From assembly GCF_015074785.1 (NCBI RefSeq), contig NZ_CP042464.1, forward strand, positions 3,511,501 through 3,575,500: a stretch of 64,000 bases of DNA. Direction: 5' to 3'. The position numbers and the translations under genes are program-made. The notes under the pieces were generated by a model. It ran no database searches. It was not told the origin of the DNA and saw only the letters and a program-made list of their open reading frames with translations. Positions 27,381 through 35,825 of the stretch are shown in pieces; the first letter of the stretch is position 1; each line of letters starts with the position of its first letter. The stretch comes from Segatella copri. GTDB taxonomy: Bacteria > Bacteroidota > Bacteroidia > Bacteroidales > Bacteroidaceae.

Positions 27381-28028
27381 TTACATCTTAACGTTTCTAG
27401 ACTTGAGAAGCTTCTCATCGTCTCCGTTAATCTTATCGATGACATACGTACCAATGTTCAAAATCTGCATTTCATCGAGTGCATCAACCATATTCTTATA
27501 TGAAGCATTATCTGTAGGCTTGATGACGATAGTAAGAGTAGGAATCTTTCCGTCCTTCAAGTTACCAGCCTTCAAATCGCTCAACTTCTTCTGATAGATG
27601 CTATCAGGATACTGCTTAGGATTCTTCTGACGGTCCATGTTCAACTCCTTGACAGCAAGTGCGATTCTTTCTACAGGGCGTGTGCCGTTTTCTGTAGCGT
27701 GCTCTCTCAAGACCTTACGGACGCCCTGGCTTCCCCATGTAGTCTCCTTGATCCATGTTGGATCATCGTACTTAGGAATACCAGCACCATAATAAATCTT
27801 GTTATCTGCTGTTACGTAGAGTGTCACAGTTTCAGAAGCCTTAGCTTCGTTCTTCTGATCTTCTTGAGTATTCTCATCATTACTTGGCATAGTCAGCTCC
27901 ATAGTCTGAGGTTTGCTCAAAGATGTACACAGCATGAAGAACGTGATAAGCAGCATGAGCATATCCACCATAGGCGTAAAGTCTACGCGGACATTCATTT
28001 TCTTTTGTTTGCTTTCTTTCTTTGCCAT
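27381..28028 (-). CDS. exbD: ExbD-family biopolymer transport protein (second copy)
   Basis: 215-residue inner-membrane protein with one N-terminal helix holding the conserved Asp (VDFTPMVDMLMLLITFFML) and a periplasmic domain that ends in the usual VDALDEMQILNIGTYVID. It is longer than Escherichia ExbD (141) owing to an insert of charged sequence around 60-140. It couples proton flow to TonB together with ExbB. Its start abuts the stop of the other exbD without a gap, so translation is likely coupled. Confidence 0.92.
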   Translation of the reverse strand: MAKKESKQKKMNVRVDFTPMVDMLMLLITFFMLCTSLSKPQTMELTMPSNDENTQEDQKNEAKASETVTLYVTADNKIYYGAGIPKYDDPTWIKETTWGSQGVRKVLREHATENGTRPVERIALAVKELNMDRQKNPKQYPDSIYQKKLSDLKAGNLKDGKIPTLTIVIKPTDNASYKNMVDALDEMQILNIGTYVIDKINGDDEKLLKSRNVKM

Positions 28029-28673
28029 TTATTCGTCCCCCTGTTGTTTTAACTGTGTAATCATATAGTAATGACTCTCGTCCATATCCTGGAGTTCGTT
28101 CATCACTCTCTTAACGGTCTTGTAAGGTGTAGAAGCATCTGCCTTCAGGGCAATCTTGATGTCTTCGTTTACGTTACGAGCTGCGTCAACCCACTGCTGG
28201 AACTCGCTCATACCGCCCTTAATACTGTCGAGAGGAATACCTTTAGTCTGGAGATACTGTGGACGCTTAGAAGCGTTCATTGTCAGATAAGTACTCAAGT
28301 CGCCCATAGGTACGCCGAACAAACCCTCGCTCTTGAATGTCTCAATCTGTTTTGGGTTCAATGACACGCCGAATGCTCCTGTCATTGTGCTCAGTGTAGC
28401 TCCCAACTGATCAGTATTATCAATACTCATAAATACTTGGCCCTCGCCGGTAGGATTACCAGCCTTGTCCTTTTCAGGACTAACCAAGATGGTCAAGACA
28501 CCGTTCTCTGGCACCTTAATCTCAGACACAGAACCTGGTGTATTTACCTTAACTGGCTCATTCTTTACGAAAGTAGAGGTGAGCATGAAGAAGGTAAGCA
28601 GCAGGGTCATAACGTCTGACATAGGCGTCATGTCGATCCAGATGTCACTCTTCTTAATTTTTACTTTACCCAT
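28029..28673 (-). CDS. exbD: ExbD-family biopolymer transport protein (first copy)
   Basis: 214-residue ExbD homologue: MGKVKIKKSDIWIDMTPMSDVMTLLLTFFML holds the membrane helix and the key Asp; the periplasmic part ends in TVKRVMNELQDMDESHYYMITQ. It diverges clearly from the downstream copy, so the two probably form a heteromeric pair as in other Bacteroidota operons with tandem exbD genes. It lies 30 bases after exbB. Confidence 0.92.
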   Translation of the reverse strand: MGKVKIKKSDIWIDMTPMSDVMTLLLTFFMLTSTFVKNEPVKVNTPGSVSEIKVPENGVLTILVSPEKDKAGNPTGEGQVFMSIDNTDQLGATLSTMTGAFGVSLNPKQIETFKSEGLFGVPMGDLSTYLTMNASKRPQYLQTKGIPLDSIKGGMSEFQQWVDAARNVNEDIKIALKADASTPYKTVKRVMNELQDMDESHYYMITQLKQQGDE

Positions 28674-28703
28674 AGCGATAAAATTTTAAAGGGTTAGCAA
28701 AAA

Positions 28704-29540
28704 TTAAGCCTCTTCTGCGTGGTTAGCTTCGTATGTCTGAGCAATTGAGTAACCTACCTCGTCGAGTGCGTATGTCAACTTATCTACCTTGTTGGTGAAT
28801 GTGTTGTAAGATACAACGGCACACCATGATGTCAAGATACCGAATGCGGTGTTGATCAACGCCTCAGAAATACCTACAGAAAGTGCTGCTGAGTCAGCGC
28901 CACCACCTTCACCCATGGCCTGGAATGACTTGATCATACCGGTTACAGTACCGAGAAGACCAGTCAAAGTACCAAGTGTTACGATTGTAGCGATGATAGG
29001 CAAGTTCATTGTCAAAGTTGGCATCTCCAACTGAGTTGCCTCCTCGTGAGCCTGCTGGATCTTAGCTACCTTCTGAGCCTTCTTCAAAGATGCGTTAGCA
29101 CCAGACTCCATAGACTTGTAAGCGTTCAAAGAAGCCATAACAACGTTAGCTACTGTACCGCGCTGCTTGTTGCAGAGCTGCTCAGCCTTAGCGAAATCAT
29201 TTGCGTTCAAAGCTGCCTTGATGTTTGCAACGAACTTAGGAAGAGCACCTGTACCTGTAGCGGTCTTAAGAGCCAACCAACGCTCGATTGTCATAGCCAA
29301 CACTGTGAGCAACAATGTGTGGATAACTGGTACGATTACACCACCTTTGTAGATAGTACCCCAAATGTCTGCTGGGTGATCCTGTACACCTGGATCCTGG
29401 AAGTGCATGTCATTTCCGAACCATGTGAAGAACAATGTGAATGCGATGATAGCACATACCACGATGATCCAGAATGCGCCTCTTACTCCCTGAAAGCCCT
29501 CAGACTTCTTAGCTGGGGCTGCTTGTTTTGTAGTTGCCAT
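28704..29540 (-). CDS. exbB: MotA/TolQ/ExbB proton channel family protein
   Basis: 278-residue inner-membrane protein with three helices: FWIIVVCAIIAFTLFFTW near 25-42, VIPVIHTLLLTVLAMTIE near 75, and a C-terminal pair with IIATIVTLGTLTGLLGTVTGMI near 185 and AALSVGISEALINTAFGIL near 220, the typical MotA_ExbB signature. It forms the proton channel that drives TonB. ATG 29540 (MATTKQAAPAKKSEG) is used; a longer in-frame start at 29642 would put coding next to the -7 box at 29668-29675. It is the first gene of a six-gene operon. Confidence 0.93.
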   Translation of the reverse strand: MATTKQAAPAKKSEGFQGVRGAFWIIVVCAIIAFTLFFTWFGNDMHFQDPGVQDHPADIWGTIYKGGVIVPVIHTLLLTVLAMTIERWLALKTATGTGALPKFVANIKAALNANDFAKAEQLCNKQRGTVANVVMASLNAYKSMESGANASLKKAQKVAKIQQAHEEATQLEMPTLTMNLPIIATIVTLGTLTGLLGTVTGMIKSFQAMGEGGGADSAALSVGISEALINTAFGILTSWCAVVSYNTFTNKVDKLTYALDEVGYSIAQTYEANHAEEA

Positions 29541-29667
29541 AATTTTACTTTTTTTTAAATTATTAGTTAATAAATTATTAATATTTTCTTTTTTTTCTTT
29601 CTCGCTTCGTAGACCTTGAATGTGTCGTTTGTCAATAAACACAGTTGGGTTATCTATTTTGCATTGG

Positions 29668-29675
29668 CAAAGATA
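29668..29675 (-). promoter_or_regulatory. -7 box of the exbB operon
   Basis: On the - strand TATCTTTG lies 128 bases before the exbB ATG; no convincing -33 box. Confidence 0.5.
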
Positions 29676-29716
29676 ATAAATTAAAGTTTACTATCAGCCT
29701 AATTAAGAAGTTTTAA

Positions 29717-29749
29717 CGAGATATTGGCTTATTTTATACCAATATCTCG
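29717..29749 (-). terminator. Hairpin downstream of the aminotransferase gene
   Basis: A perfect 11-bp stem CGAGATATTGG / CCAATATCTCG lies between the aminotransferase stop and the exbB promoter; flanks are T-rich on both strands. Confidence 0.6.
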
Positions 29750-29795
29750 CATTTTTCTTACATTTTGCCCCTTGAAAATGGTGTTTAAGCCATTT

Positions 29796-30989
29796 TTATT
29801 TCAACTTGCCCAAAGCTTCCTTGATGCGCTTGATAGCTTCAACGATGTTCTCGTCGCTTGTTGCATAGCTCATGCGGAAACAGTCTGGATCACCGAATGC
29901 GTCACCACCTACGGTGGCTACATGTGCTTCCTCGAGAAGGTACATGGCAAAGTCGGTTGAATTGTTGATGGTCTTCTCACCATTGCTCTTGCCAAAGTAG
30001 CTGTTGCACTTAGGGAAGAGATAGAAGGCACCCTGTGGCATGTTTACCTCAAGGCCTGGAACCTCTTTAGCCAACTTTACAATCAGGTTGCGTCGGCGCT
30101 CGAAAGCTACGCGCATTTCCTCTACTGCACTCTGGTCGAGTGTGTAGGCTGCTTCTGCTGCCTTCTGGCTTACAGAACATGTACCGCTGGTATACTGTCC
30201 CTGGAGCTTGTTGCAGCCCTTGATGATCCATTCCGGACCAGCCAGGAAACCGATTCTCCATCCTGTCATAGCGTAAGCCTTAGATACACCATTGGCAATG
30301 ATAACCTGCTCCTTCATGCCTGGTTCCTGAGCAATGCTGTGGTGCTTGCCGATATAGTTGATGTGTTCGTAGATTTCATCTGCCAACACAAATACTTCAG
30401 GATGCTTCTTGAGTACTTCTGCCAGTGCAGCCAATTCTTCCTTAGAGTATACGCTACCGGTAGGGTTGCTAGGAGAGCAGAGAATGAGCATCTTGGTCTT
30501 CTCTGTAATGGCATTCTCCAACTGCTCTGCTGTCATCTTAAAGTCCTGGTCGAAACCGGCATTCACAATGATCGGAGTACCTCCTGCCAATTTCACCATC
30601 TGTGGGTAGCTTACCCAATATGGTGCAGGAATGATAACCTCGTCGCCTGGATTTACGAGTGCCAATACTGCGTTGCAGACGCACTGCTTACCACCAGTAC
30701 CTACGATTATTTCATTGGTAGTGTACTCCAAACCATTCTCGTTCTTTAATTTGGCTACAATTGCTTTTCGCAAGTCAGGATAACCTGGTACTGGTGAATA
30801 ACGGGAATAGTTCTCGTCAATAGCCTTCTTTGCTGCCTGTTTAATATTGTCAGGAGTGTTGAAGTCTGGTTCACCTACGCTCATGTTGATTACATCAATA
30901 CCTTGAGCTTTCATTTCACTACTCTTCTGTGACATCGCCAGCGTTGCTGAAGGTGCCAATCTGTTTAAACGATCAGATAATTGTGCCAT
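29796..30989 (-). CDS. aspC: Pyridoxal-phosphate aminotransferase (aspartate aminotransferase type)
   Basis: 397-residue fold-type I aminotransferase of class Ib. Motifs in order are NMSVGEPDFNTPDNI, YSPVPGYPDLRKAI, CSPSNPTGSVYS, VLADEIYEHINY, and the PLP lysine in NGVSKAYAMTGWRIGF. It should interconvert aspartate/oxaloacetate with glutamate/2-oxoglutarate in the cytoplasm; related enzymes can also act on aromatic or prephenate substrates. ATG 30989 (MAQLSDRLNRLAPS) sits 31 bases after its -7 box; the longer start at 31022 overlaps that box. Single gene. Confidence 0.88.
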   Translation of the reverse strand: MAQLSDRLNRLAPSATLAMSQKSSEMKAQGIDVINMSVGEPDFNTPDNIKQAAKKAIDENYSRYSPVPGYPDLRKAIVAKLKNENGLEYTTNEIIVGTGGKQCVCNAVLALVNPGDEVIIPAPYWVSYPQMVKLAGGTPIIVNAGFDQDFKMTAEQLENAITEKTKMLILCSPSNPTGSVYSKEELAALAEVLKKHPEVFVLADEIYEHINYIGKHHSIAQEPGMKEQVIIANGVSKAYAMTGWRIGFLAGPEWIIKGCNKLQGQYTSGTCSVSQKAAEAAYTLDQSAVEEMRVAFERRRNLIVKLAKEVPGLEVNMPQGAFYLFPKCNSYFGKSNGEKTINNSTDFAMYLLEEAHVATVGGDAFGDPDCFRMSYATSDENIVEAIKRIKEALGKLK

Positions 30990-31019
30990 AATTTTATTCT
31001 TATATTTGTTTATCGGGTG

Positions 31020-31027
31020 CAAAAGTA
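31020..31027 (-). promoter_or_regulatory. -7 box of the aminotransferase gene
   Basis: TACTTTTG on the - strand, 31 bases before the ATG; it rules out the longer start at 31022. Confidence 0.65.
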
Positions 31028-31101
31028 AGCAAATTATTTCTTTTTCGGAAGAAAATTGAGCATTATTTCATGTTTTATATTGAAATAATAACATAATTTT
31101 A

Positions 31102-32313
31102 TTATCCGAGGTGCAAAGTGTGCCCCATGCGGTCTCTCTTGGTCTTGAGATAACGCTCATTGTACTTGTTTGGTACAACTTCGATAGGTACATTTTCTAC
31201 GATTTCCAAACCGTATGCTTCGAGACCTACGCGCTTTACCGGATTGTTGGTGAGCAGACGCATTTTGTGTACACCGAGATGACGGAGCATCTGTGCACCG
31301 CAACCATAGTCGCGCTCGTCTGGCTTGAAACCGAGATGGGTATTGGCGTCAACGGTATCGTAGCCTTCTTCCTGAAGCTTGTAGGCTGCAATCTTGTTCA
31401 TCAGACCGATGCCGCGTCCTTCCTGCTGCATGTAGACAACAACTCCCTTTCCTGCCTCGTCTATCATCTGCATGGCCTTGTGGAGCTGCTGACCGCAGTC
31501 GCAACGCTTGCTGCCCAGAATGTCGCCAGTAGCGCAAGAAGAGTGAACACGGACCAGGATAGGCTCGTCTTCTTTCCATTCTCCCTTGATGAGTGCCATG
31601 TGTTCCAGACCATTGCTAGACTGGCGGAACGGAATGAGGCGGAAGTGGCCGTATTCTGTAGGCATGTCAACCTCTTCGCCCACTTCGATGAGTGATTCTT
31701 TCTTGAGTCGGTATTCTATCATGTCTTTGATAGAAATAACCTTGAGGTTCCATTCCTGTGCCATCTTCATCAGTTCTGGCAGACGTGCCATGGTGCCGTC
31801 TTCATTCATGATTTCCATAAGTGCGCCTGCTGGATAGAGGCCTGCCATTTTACAAAGATCGATGGCAGCTTCTGTGTGTCCGCTTCTTCTTAACACACCG
31901 TTATCTTGTGCGTAGAGCGGATTGATGTGACCCGGTCTGCCAAAAGTCTGCGGGGTAGAATTCGGGTCGGCAAGTGCTTTGATGGTTTCGGCACGGTCGT
32001 GTGCAGAAACACCGGTAGAACAGCCTTCCAGTTTGTCTACGGTTATGGTGAATGGTGTACCCAATACTGAGGTGTTCTCTGAAACCTGATGAGGCAAGTC
32101 GAGCTCATCGCAGCGGCTCAGGGTGATAGGGGCACAGAGTACACCTCTTGCGTGTTTCAGCATGAAGTTTACTTTTTCTGCGTCTATCTTCTCTGCGGCA
32201 ATGATGAGGTCGCCTTCGTTTTCGCGGTCTTCATCATCTACAACAATGACGAACTTTCCTTCCTTGAAGTCTTTTACAGCATCTTCGATGCTATTTAATT
32301 TGATTTCTGACAT
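31102..32313 (-). CDS. ribBA: Bifunctional DHBP synthase / GTP cyclohydrolase II
   Basis: 403-residue riboflavin enzyme. The N-terminal half makes 3,4-dihydroxy-2-butanone 4-phosphate from ribulose 5-phosphate ([39 protein letters not shown]), and the C-terminal half opens GTP ([21 protein letters not shown] with the zinc cysteines, [23 protein letters not shown]). Length fits the fusion. It starts 27 bases after the LptF/G-type gene, which suggests co-transcription. No riboflavin riboswitch is seen upstream. Confidence 0.97.
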   Translation of the reverse strand: MSEIKLNSIEDAVKDFKEGKFVIVVDDEDRENEGDLIIAAEKIDAEKVNFMLKHARGVLCAPITLSRCDELDLPHQVSENTSVLGTPFTITVDKLEGCSTGVSAHDRAETIKALADPNSTPQTFGRPGHINPLYAQDNGVLRRSGHTEAAIDLCKMAGLYPAGALMEIMNEDGTMARLPELMKMAQEWNLKVISIKDMIEYRLKKESLIEVGEEVDMPTEYGHFRLIPFRQSSNGLEHMALIKGEWKEDEPILVRVHSSCATGDILGSKRCDCGQQLHKAMQMIDEAGKGVVVYMQQEGRGIGLMNKIAAYKLQEEGYDTVDANTHLGFKPDERDYGCGAQMLRHLGVHKMRLLTNNPVKRVGLEAYGLEIVENVPIEVVPNKYNERYLKTKRDRMGHTLHLG

Positions 32314-32340
32314 TTTGATACCTTATTATATAGTTACATT

Positions 32341-34239
32341 TTACTTTTTCTGTTCTTTAATCCGATGGAGGATGTCCGTATTGGTCTGACTGATGACCTT
32401 GAGGTCACGGAACAAGCGCAGTCGGAATCGCCACATTCTCAAATATAGTAGTGTGCCCACTGGGAAAATGATGGCTGCAATGATGTTGAGCCATTTCCGC
32501 TCGAATGGGCGTGTATGTGCCTTGACAGAAAGAACCGGATATTGGTTCATGTCGTGCAGGATATACTTGTTGGCGGTGTTGGTCAAATCTTCTATTACCT
32601 CTTCCAATTCTGCATTGATTCTTTCTATCTCATGGTCAGGCTCGTATTTGAAGAATACATTGATGACGTTTGGAAGATGAACCAGTTTGTGTTCCTTATT
32701 ATATAAGGTGATGTCTTGGTTTATTCTTTCCAGTTTCTCTGCATCCGCCTGATAGTCCGGGTCGGTGATGATGACTTCCTTGCCGAAGTAATGGCGTTTC
32801 TGTCGTAAACCGAGCAGTTTCATGAAGAACTCTTTGTAAACATCCATATTGAATACGGAAGAGTCATTGGTTGCCTTGTAGGTTACGAAGATAGCCAAAG
32901 GCGTCAATACTGCCGGTGCAAGACCTTTACCGAACCAGATGGCCCACATGCCGCTTCTTGACATTCTGTATCCTGTATTGTCGAGGATAAAGAAGACGAT
33001 GAACACAAGTACGGAGATGACGACAGGGAAACCCAGTCCTCCTTTTCGGATGATGGCTCCTAATGGCGCTCCGATAAAGAAGAATATGAGACACGAAAGG
33101 GCTAAGGTGAACTTGTTGATAGCCTCAATCTTGTGCTGTCTTATCATGTAGTCTGCATCGCTCGTTGACATCGATTTGAAATCAAGGTCAGAAAGCTCCT
33201 GTTGTACGGTAGACTGTGCCTGGTTTACCGCCATGAGTTTCTTGTCCTGTGGCAACTTATTATATAAGGTGTCGAAAATGAGTTTTTCGCCCTTCTTGAT
33301 TTCTTTGAGAGAGTCCTTCTTGTTGATGCGCTGTGCACCTCCATAGAATCTCGCGTTGGCTTCGTTCAGGTAAATTCTTCCGATAGAATCATATAATTGG
33401 TTGAGCGAATCGATGTCATTGTTGATTTTCTCCAGACTTTTACCCTTTGCATTTCCTGAAAGCGAAGCTGCATCGGTCATACTGAAGTCTCCGTCAAAGT
33501 CGAGAATGATTTTCTTGGAAACGAAAGTCTCTCGTCTGTATGGTACGGCAGCAGTATTGGCAAGTGCACTGCTTTGCATGTTCTCAAACCATTCTCCACT
33601 GTAGAGACTCAGAACAAGATGCTTCTTTTCTGCTGTACTCTGGAGCATGCCAGAATCTGCCAATATGATGGCGGCATCTTCATAGCTGTCGGTCATGCGG
33701 TAAATCATGATGCCGTAAAGCTTTCCGGTTTTCAAATCCTTCTTCTGCACATAAAGGTTGCAGTTTGGAATACCATCATAGAAGATTCCTTCCGGAATTT
33801 CCAGCTCCGGGCTTTTCTGTTTCATAGAAATCAGAAGTTGTGCCAGTTTCATGTTCGACTTAGGTCCCACATTGTTCTGAAAATAGAATGAGCCAAACAT
33901 GATGATGACGGTGATGACAATGAGTGAGCGGAAAGCTTGCATCAGTGAAATGCCGGCAGCCTTGATGGCTGTAAGTTCCGAACTCTCGCCGAGATTACCG
34001 AACGTCATGAGTGAAGACAGGAGAATAGCCAATGGCAGGGCCTGCGGTACGAGCATCAGGCCCATGTACCAGAAGAATTGAGCCATCACGTCCATCGTGA
34101 GTCCCTTACCGATGAGTTCATCAATATATCTCCACAAGAACTGCATCATCAGCACAAACTGGCAGATGAAGAAAGTTCCCATGAAAAGGAGACCAAACTG
34201 CTTGGCAATAAATATGTCTAATTTCTTAATTCTAAGCAT
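32341..34239 (-). CDS. LptF/LptG family lipopolysaccharide export permease
   Basis: 632-residue inner-membrane YjgP/YjgQ protein. It has helices at ~12-32 (FGLLFMGTFFICQFVLMM), ~50-72 and ~100-120, then a large periplasmic beta-jellyroll-like part, then helices around 380-460 (FTLALSCLIFFFIGAPLGAII, FPVVISVLVFIVFFILDNTGY), and a cytoplasmic tail with another hydrophobic stretch near 590. It would act with LptB to extract LPS. It is much longer than Escherichia LptF/G (~360), which is usual for Bacteroidota. Which of LptF or LptG it represents cannot be told. Confidence 0.9.
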   Translation of the reverse strand: MLRIKKLDIFIAKQFGLLFMGTFFICQFVLMMQFLWRYIDELIGKGLTMDVMAQFFWYMGLMLVPQALPLAILLSSLMTFGNLGESSELTAIKAAGISLMQAFRSLIVITVIIMFGSFYFQNNVGPKSNMKLAQLLISMKQKSPELEIPEGIFYDGIPNCNLYVQKKDLKTGKLYGIMIYRMTDSYEDAAIILADSGMLQSTAEKKHLVLSLYSGEWFENMQSSALANTAAVPYRRETFVSKKIILDFDGDFSMTDAASLSGNAKGKSLEKINNDIDSLNQLYDSIGRIYLNEANARFYGGAQRINKKDSLKEIKKGEKLIFDTLYNKLPQDKKLMAVNQAQSTVQQELSDLDFKSMSTSDADYMIRQHKIEAINKFTLALSCLIFFFIGAPLGAIIRKGGLGFPVVISVLVFIVFFILDNTGYRMSRSGMWAIWFGKGLAPAVLTPLAIFVTYKATNDSSVFNMDVYKEFFMKLLGLRQKRHYFGKEVIITDPDYQADAEKLERINQDITLYNKEHKLVHLPNVINVFFKYEPDHEIERINAELEEVIEDLTNTANKYILHDMNQYPVLSVKAHTRPFERKWLNIIAAIIFPVGTLLYLRMWRFRLRLFRDLKVISQTNTDILHRIKEQKK

Positions 34240-34304
34240 TTCAATATTCTGTTGTTTCAGACCTTTTTTTATTTAAAATAATAGCAGGTCTGTTATTCAG
34301 CGTG

Positions 34305-34312
34305 CAAAGGTA
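34305..34312 (-). promoter_or_regulatory. -7 box of the lptFG-ribBA transcript
   Basis: TACCTTTG on the - strand, 66 bases before the permease ATG. Confidence 0.55.
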
Positions 34313-34435
34313 ATACAAAAAAATAAGAAAACCTTTATTTTTCGTTTTTTTTATATATATAATTAGGTGAAAGAGGGGCTGAAATGTGAGGAAAAAGAGA
34401 AAATGAAACTTTTTTTGAAAATTTCTGCCGAAAAA

Positions 34436-34467
34436 TTTGTTCAATTCAAATAAATGTATTACCTTTG
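34436..34467 (+). promoter_or_regulatory. Consensus promoter of tRNA-Met
   Basis: TTTG (34436-34439), 20-bp spacer and TACCTTTG (34460-34467): the best -33/-7 promoter in the window, as expected for a constitutive tRNA gene. Confidence 0.85.
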
Positions 34468-34498
34468 CACTCGCAAATGAGAAATCAATTGCTTGGAT

Positions 34499-34572
34499 GG
34501 CGGGATAGCTCAGCTGGTTAGAGCGTCGGATTCATAATCCGGAGGTCGAGGGATCGTGGCCCCCTCCCGCTA
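34499..34572 (+). tRNA. tRNA-Met (CAU anticodon)
   Basis: A complete cloverleaf. The acceptor GGCGGGA pairs with TCCCGCT, the D-arm is GCTC/GAGC, and the anticodon arm TCGGA-TTCATAA-TCCGG has CAT. CCA is not encoded. The T-arm is unusual: GAGGG-ATCGTGG-CCCCC has an A-C mismatch and A54/T58 instead of the normal T54/A58. A tRNA-Ile with a lysidine-modified CAU cannot be excluded by eye; initiator identity is unlikely because pair 1-72 is formed. Confidence 0.88.
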
Positions 34573-34581
34573 CAAGATGAG

Positions 34582-34612
34582 AGACATCAACTTTTTAGTT
34601 GATGTCTTTTTT
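34582..34612 (+). terminator. Terminator of tRNA-Met
   Basis: A perfect 10-bp stem AGACATCAAC / GTTGATGTCT with a 6-nt T-rich loop and a T-run. Confidence 0.9.
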
Positions 34613-34623
34613 ATGCTCTAAAC

Positions 34624-34733
34624 TTTTCCACACTTATTCACTTCTCATAGAAAAGTTATCCACATATGTGTTGATAACTATGTTATTCCGTTGGTTATCA
34701 GATGTTTTTCCTGTTGGTAACTGATGTGGAAAA
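34624..34733 (+). other. DnaA-box cluster, candidate origin or DnaA-binding region
   Basis: This 110-bp AT-rich stretch has one perfect DnaA box TTATCCACA (34656-34664) and near-boxes TTTTCCACA (34624-34632), TTATTCACT (34634-34642), TTATCAACA on the - strand (34669-34677) and TTTTCCACA on the - strand (34725-34733). The central part is an imperfect palindrome around CACATATGTG. Genes to the left (22.7-34.2 kb) run mostly on - and those to the right mostly on +, as around an origin. The boxes are seen; the origin role is inference. Confidence 0.45.
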
Positions 34734-34763
34734 GATAAATATGAAAGATTTTCCTATGTTTTT

Positions 34764-34795
34764 CTTGGTGTTCTCAGAATAAAATGATATTTTTG
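34764..34795 (+). promoter_or_regulatory. Promoter of the AraC-type regulator gene
   Basis: CTTG at 34764-34767, 20-bp spacer and TATTTTTG at 34788-34795, 19 bases before the ATG. Confidence 0.6.
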
Positions 34796-34814
34796 CACCT
34801 AAAATACAACTATT

Positions 34815-35663
34815 ATGAAGCAGCAAGTATATAACTTAAAAGAGTTTGCCGCTAAATACCAACTGAAGGACATATTTGGAGCCTATGCAGCTCATATTCA
34901 TACAGATGTTTTAACTGGAAGTGTCCTGAGGGATATGGCGAGTGAACGAACACTTTTTTACAAGGTATTATTGGTAAAAAGCGGAAGTGTAAAGTTTGAA
35001 GTCGTCCTGGGATCTGAAAGTGCTGAGGACGAGGAACATCAGCTTACGACAAGTGATTTGCTTGTTGTATCGCCTAAGCATGTTTATAAGTTTACCGAAA
35101 TTTCGGAAGATTTTGAGGCTGAATGTGTTTTTGTTGATGAAGAGATTTCTAATGATCTTGTTTATCATCTTTCTGACGATAAACTCAAGGCGGCTCTTGA
35201 TATCTTTCATATGATTCGGGATATTGTGCGCCATCAGCATATTTATAAGGTAGAGATGATCCAGTCTATGGTGAATGTCTTGAAACTTCTGGTGTCAGAG
35301 TTGCCTTATGACAGCCTTATGTCGACCCGAGACTTGCGCCATAAAAAGAATGTGTACGAAATCTTTCTGCATTTGCTGTATCGCAATTTCAAGAGTGAGC
35401 GACAAATCCGATTTTATGCAGATAAACTGAATGTTTCTTCTGCTTATCTCTCCAGGATGGTAAAAGAAATATCGGGTACGACGGTCAATGATCATATTAC
35501 CTCTCTTCTTTACAAAGAAATCTGTAATCAGCTGAAGCAGTCGGATATGACAATGGGTGAAATAGCTGATTATCTTCACTTTAACGACCAGAGTGCATTG
35601 ACCAATTTCTTTAAAACAAGGGCTGGAATGACACCACTTGCTTATCGTAATCAATACAACTGA
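34815..35663 (+). CDS. AraC family transcriptional regulator
   Basis: 282-residue cytoplasmic regulator. The N-terminal ~110 residues resemble a cupin-like sensor (LVKSGSVKFEVVLGSE, LLVVSPKHVYKFTEIS); the C-terminal ~90 residues are a double helix-turn-helix AraC domain (QIRFYADKLNVSSAYLSRMV, then MGEIADYLHFNDQSALTNFF and KTRAGMTPLAYRNQYN). It likely controls a nearby or distant catabolic or stress gene set. It stands alone between the tRNA and aspA, and its target is not evident from position. Confidence 0.88.
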   Translation: MKQQVYNLKEFAAKYQLKDIFGAYAAHIHTDVLTGSVLRDMASERTLFYKVLLVKSGSVKFEVVLGSESAEDEEHQLTTSDLLVVSPKHVYKFTEISEDFEAECVFVDEEISNDLVYHLSDDKLKAALDIFHMIRDIVRHQHIYKVEMIQSMVNVLKLLVSELPYDSLMSTRDLRHKKNVYEIFLHLLYRNFKSERQIRFYADKLNVSSAYLSRMVKEISGTTVNDHITSLLYKEICNQLKQSDMTMGEIADYLHFNDQSALTNFFKTRAGMTPLAYRNQYN

Positions 35664-35706
35664 TAAGATTCCCTTCACATGACCATCTTATTATCAATAA
35701 AAGAAT

Positions 35707-35742
35707 TTCCGCTTGTCTATTTTGAGGTATAGGCAAGCGGAA
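35707..35742 (-). terminator. Terminator of aspA
   Basis: A 14-bp stem with one G-U pair (TTCCGCTTGTCTAT / ATAGGCAAGCGGAA); the T-rich side ATTCTTTTATTG follows on the - strand. Confidence 0.7.
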
Positions 35743-35825
35743 CAGTCAAATGTTAATATGAAATTCAGATTAGTATTATTCTATATCTTATTCTAAAGTT
35801 CTTTTATGTCAGCAGTTACATCTTT

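Noticed and set aside
31020..32340. Riboflavin (FMN) riboswitch at ribBA
   Set aside because: Only 27 bases separate ribBA from the upstream gene and no conserved riboswitch core was seen.
34582..34612. Integration (att) site at the tRNA 3' end
   Set aside because: The hairpin after the tRNA is a plain terminator; no integrase gene or repeated tRNA end was found in the window.
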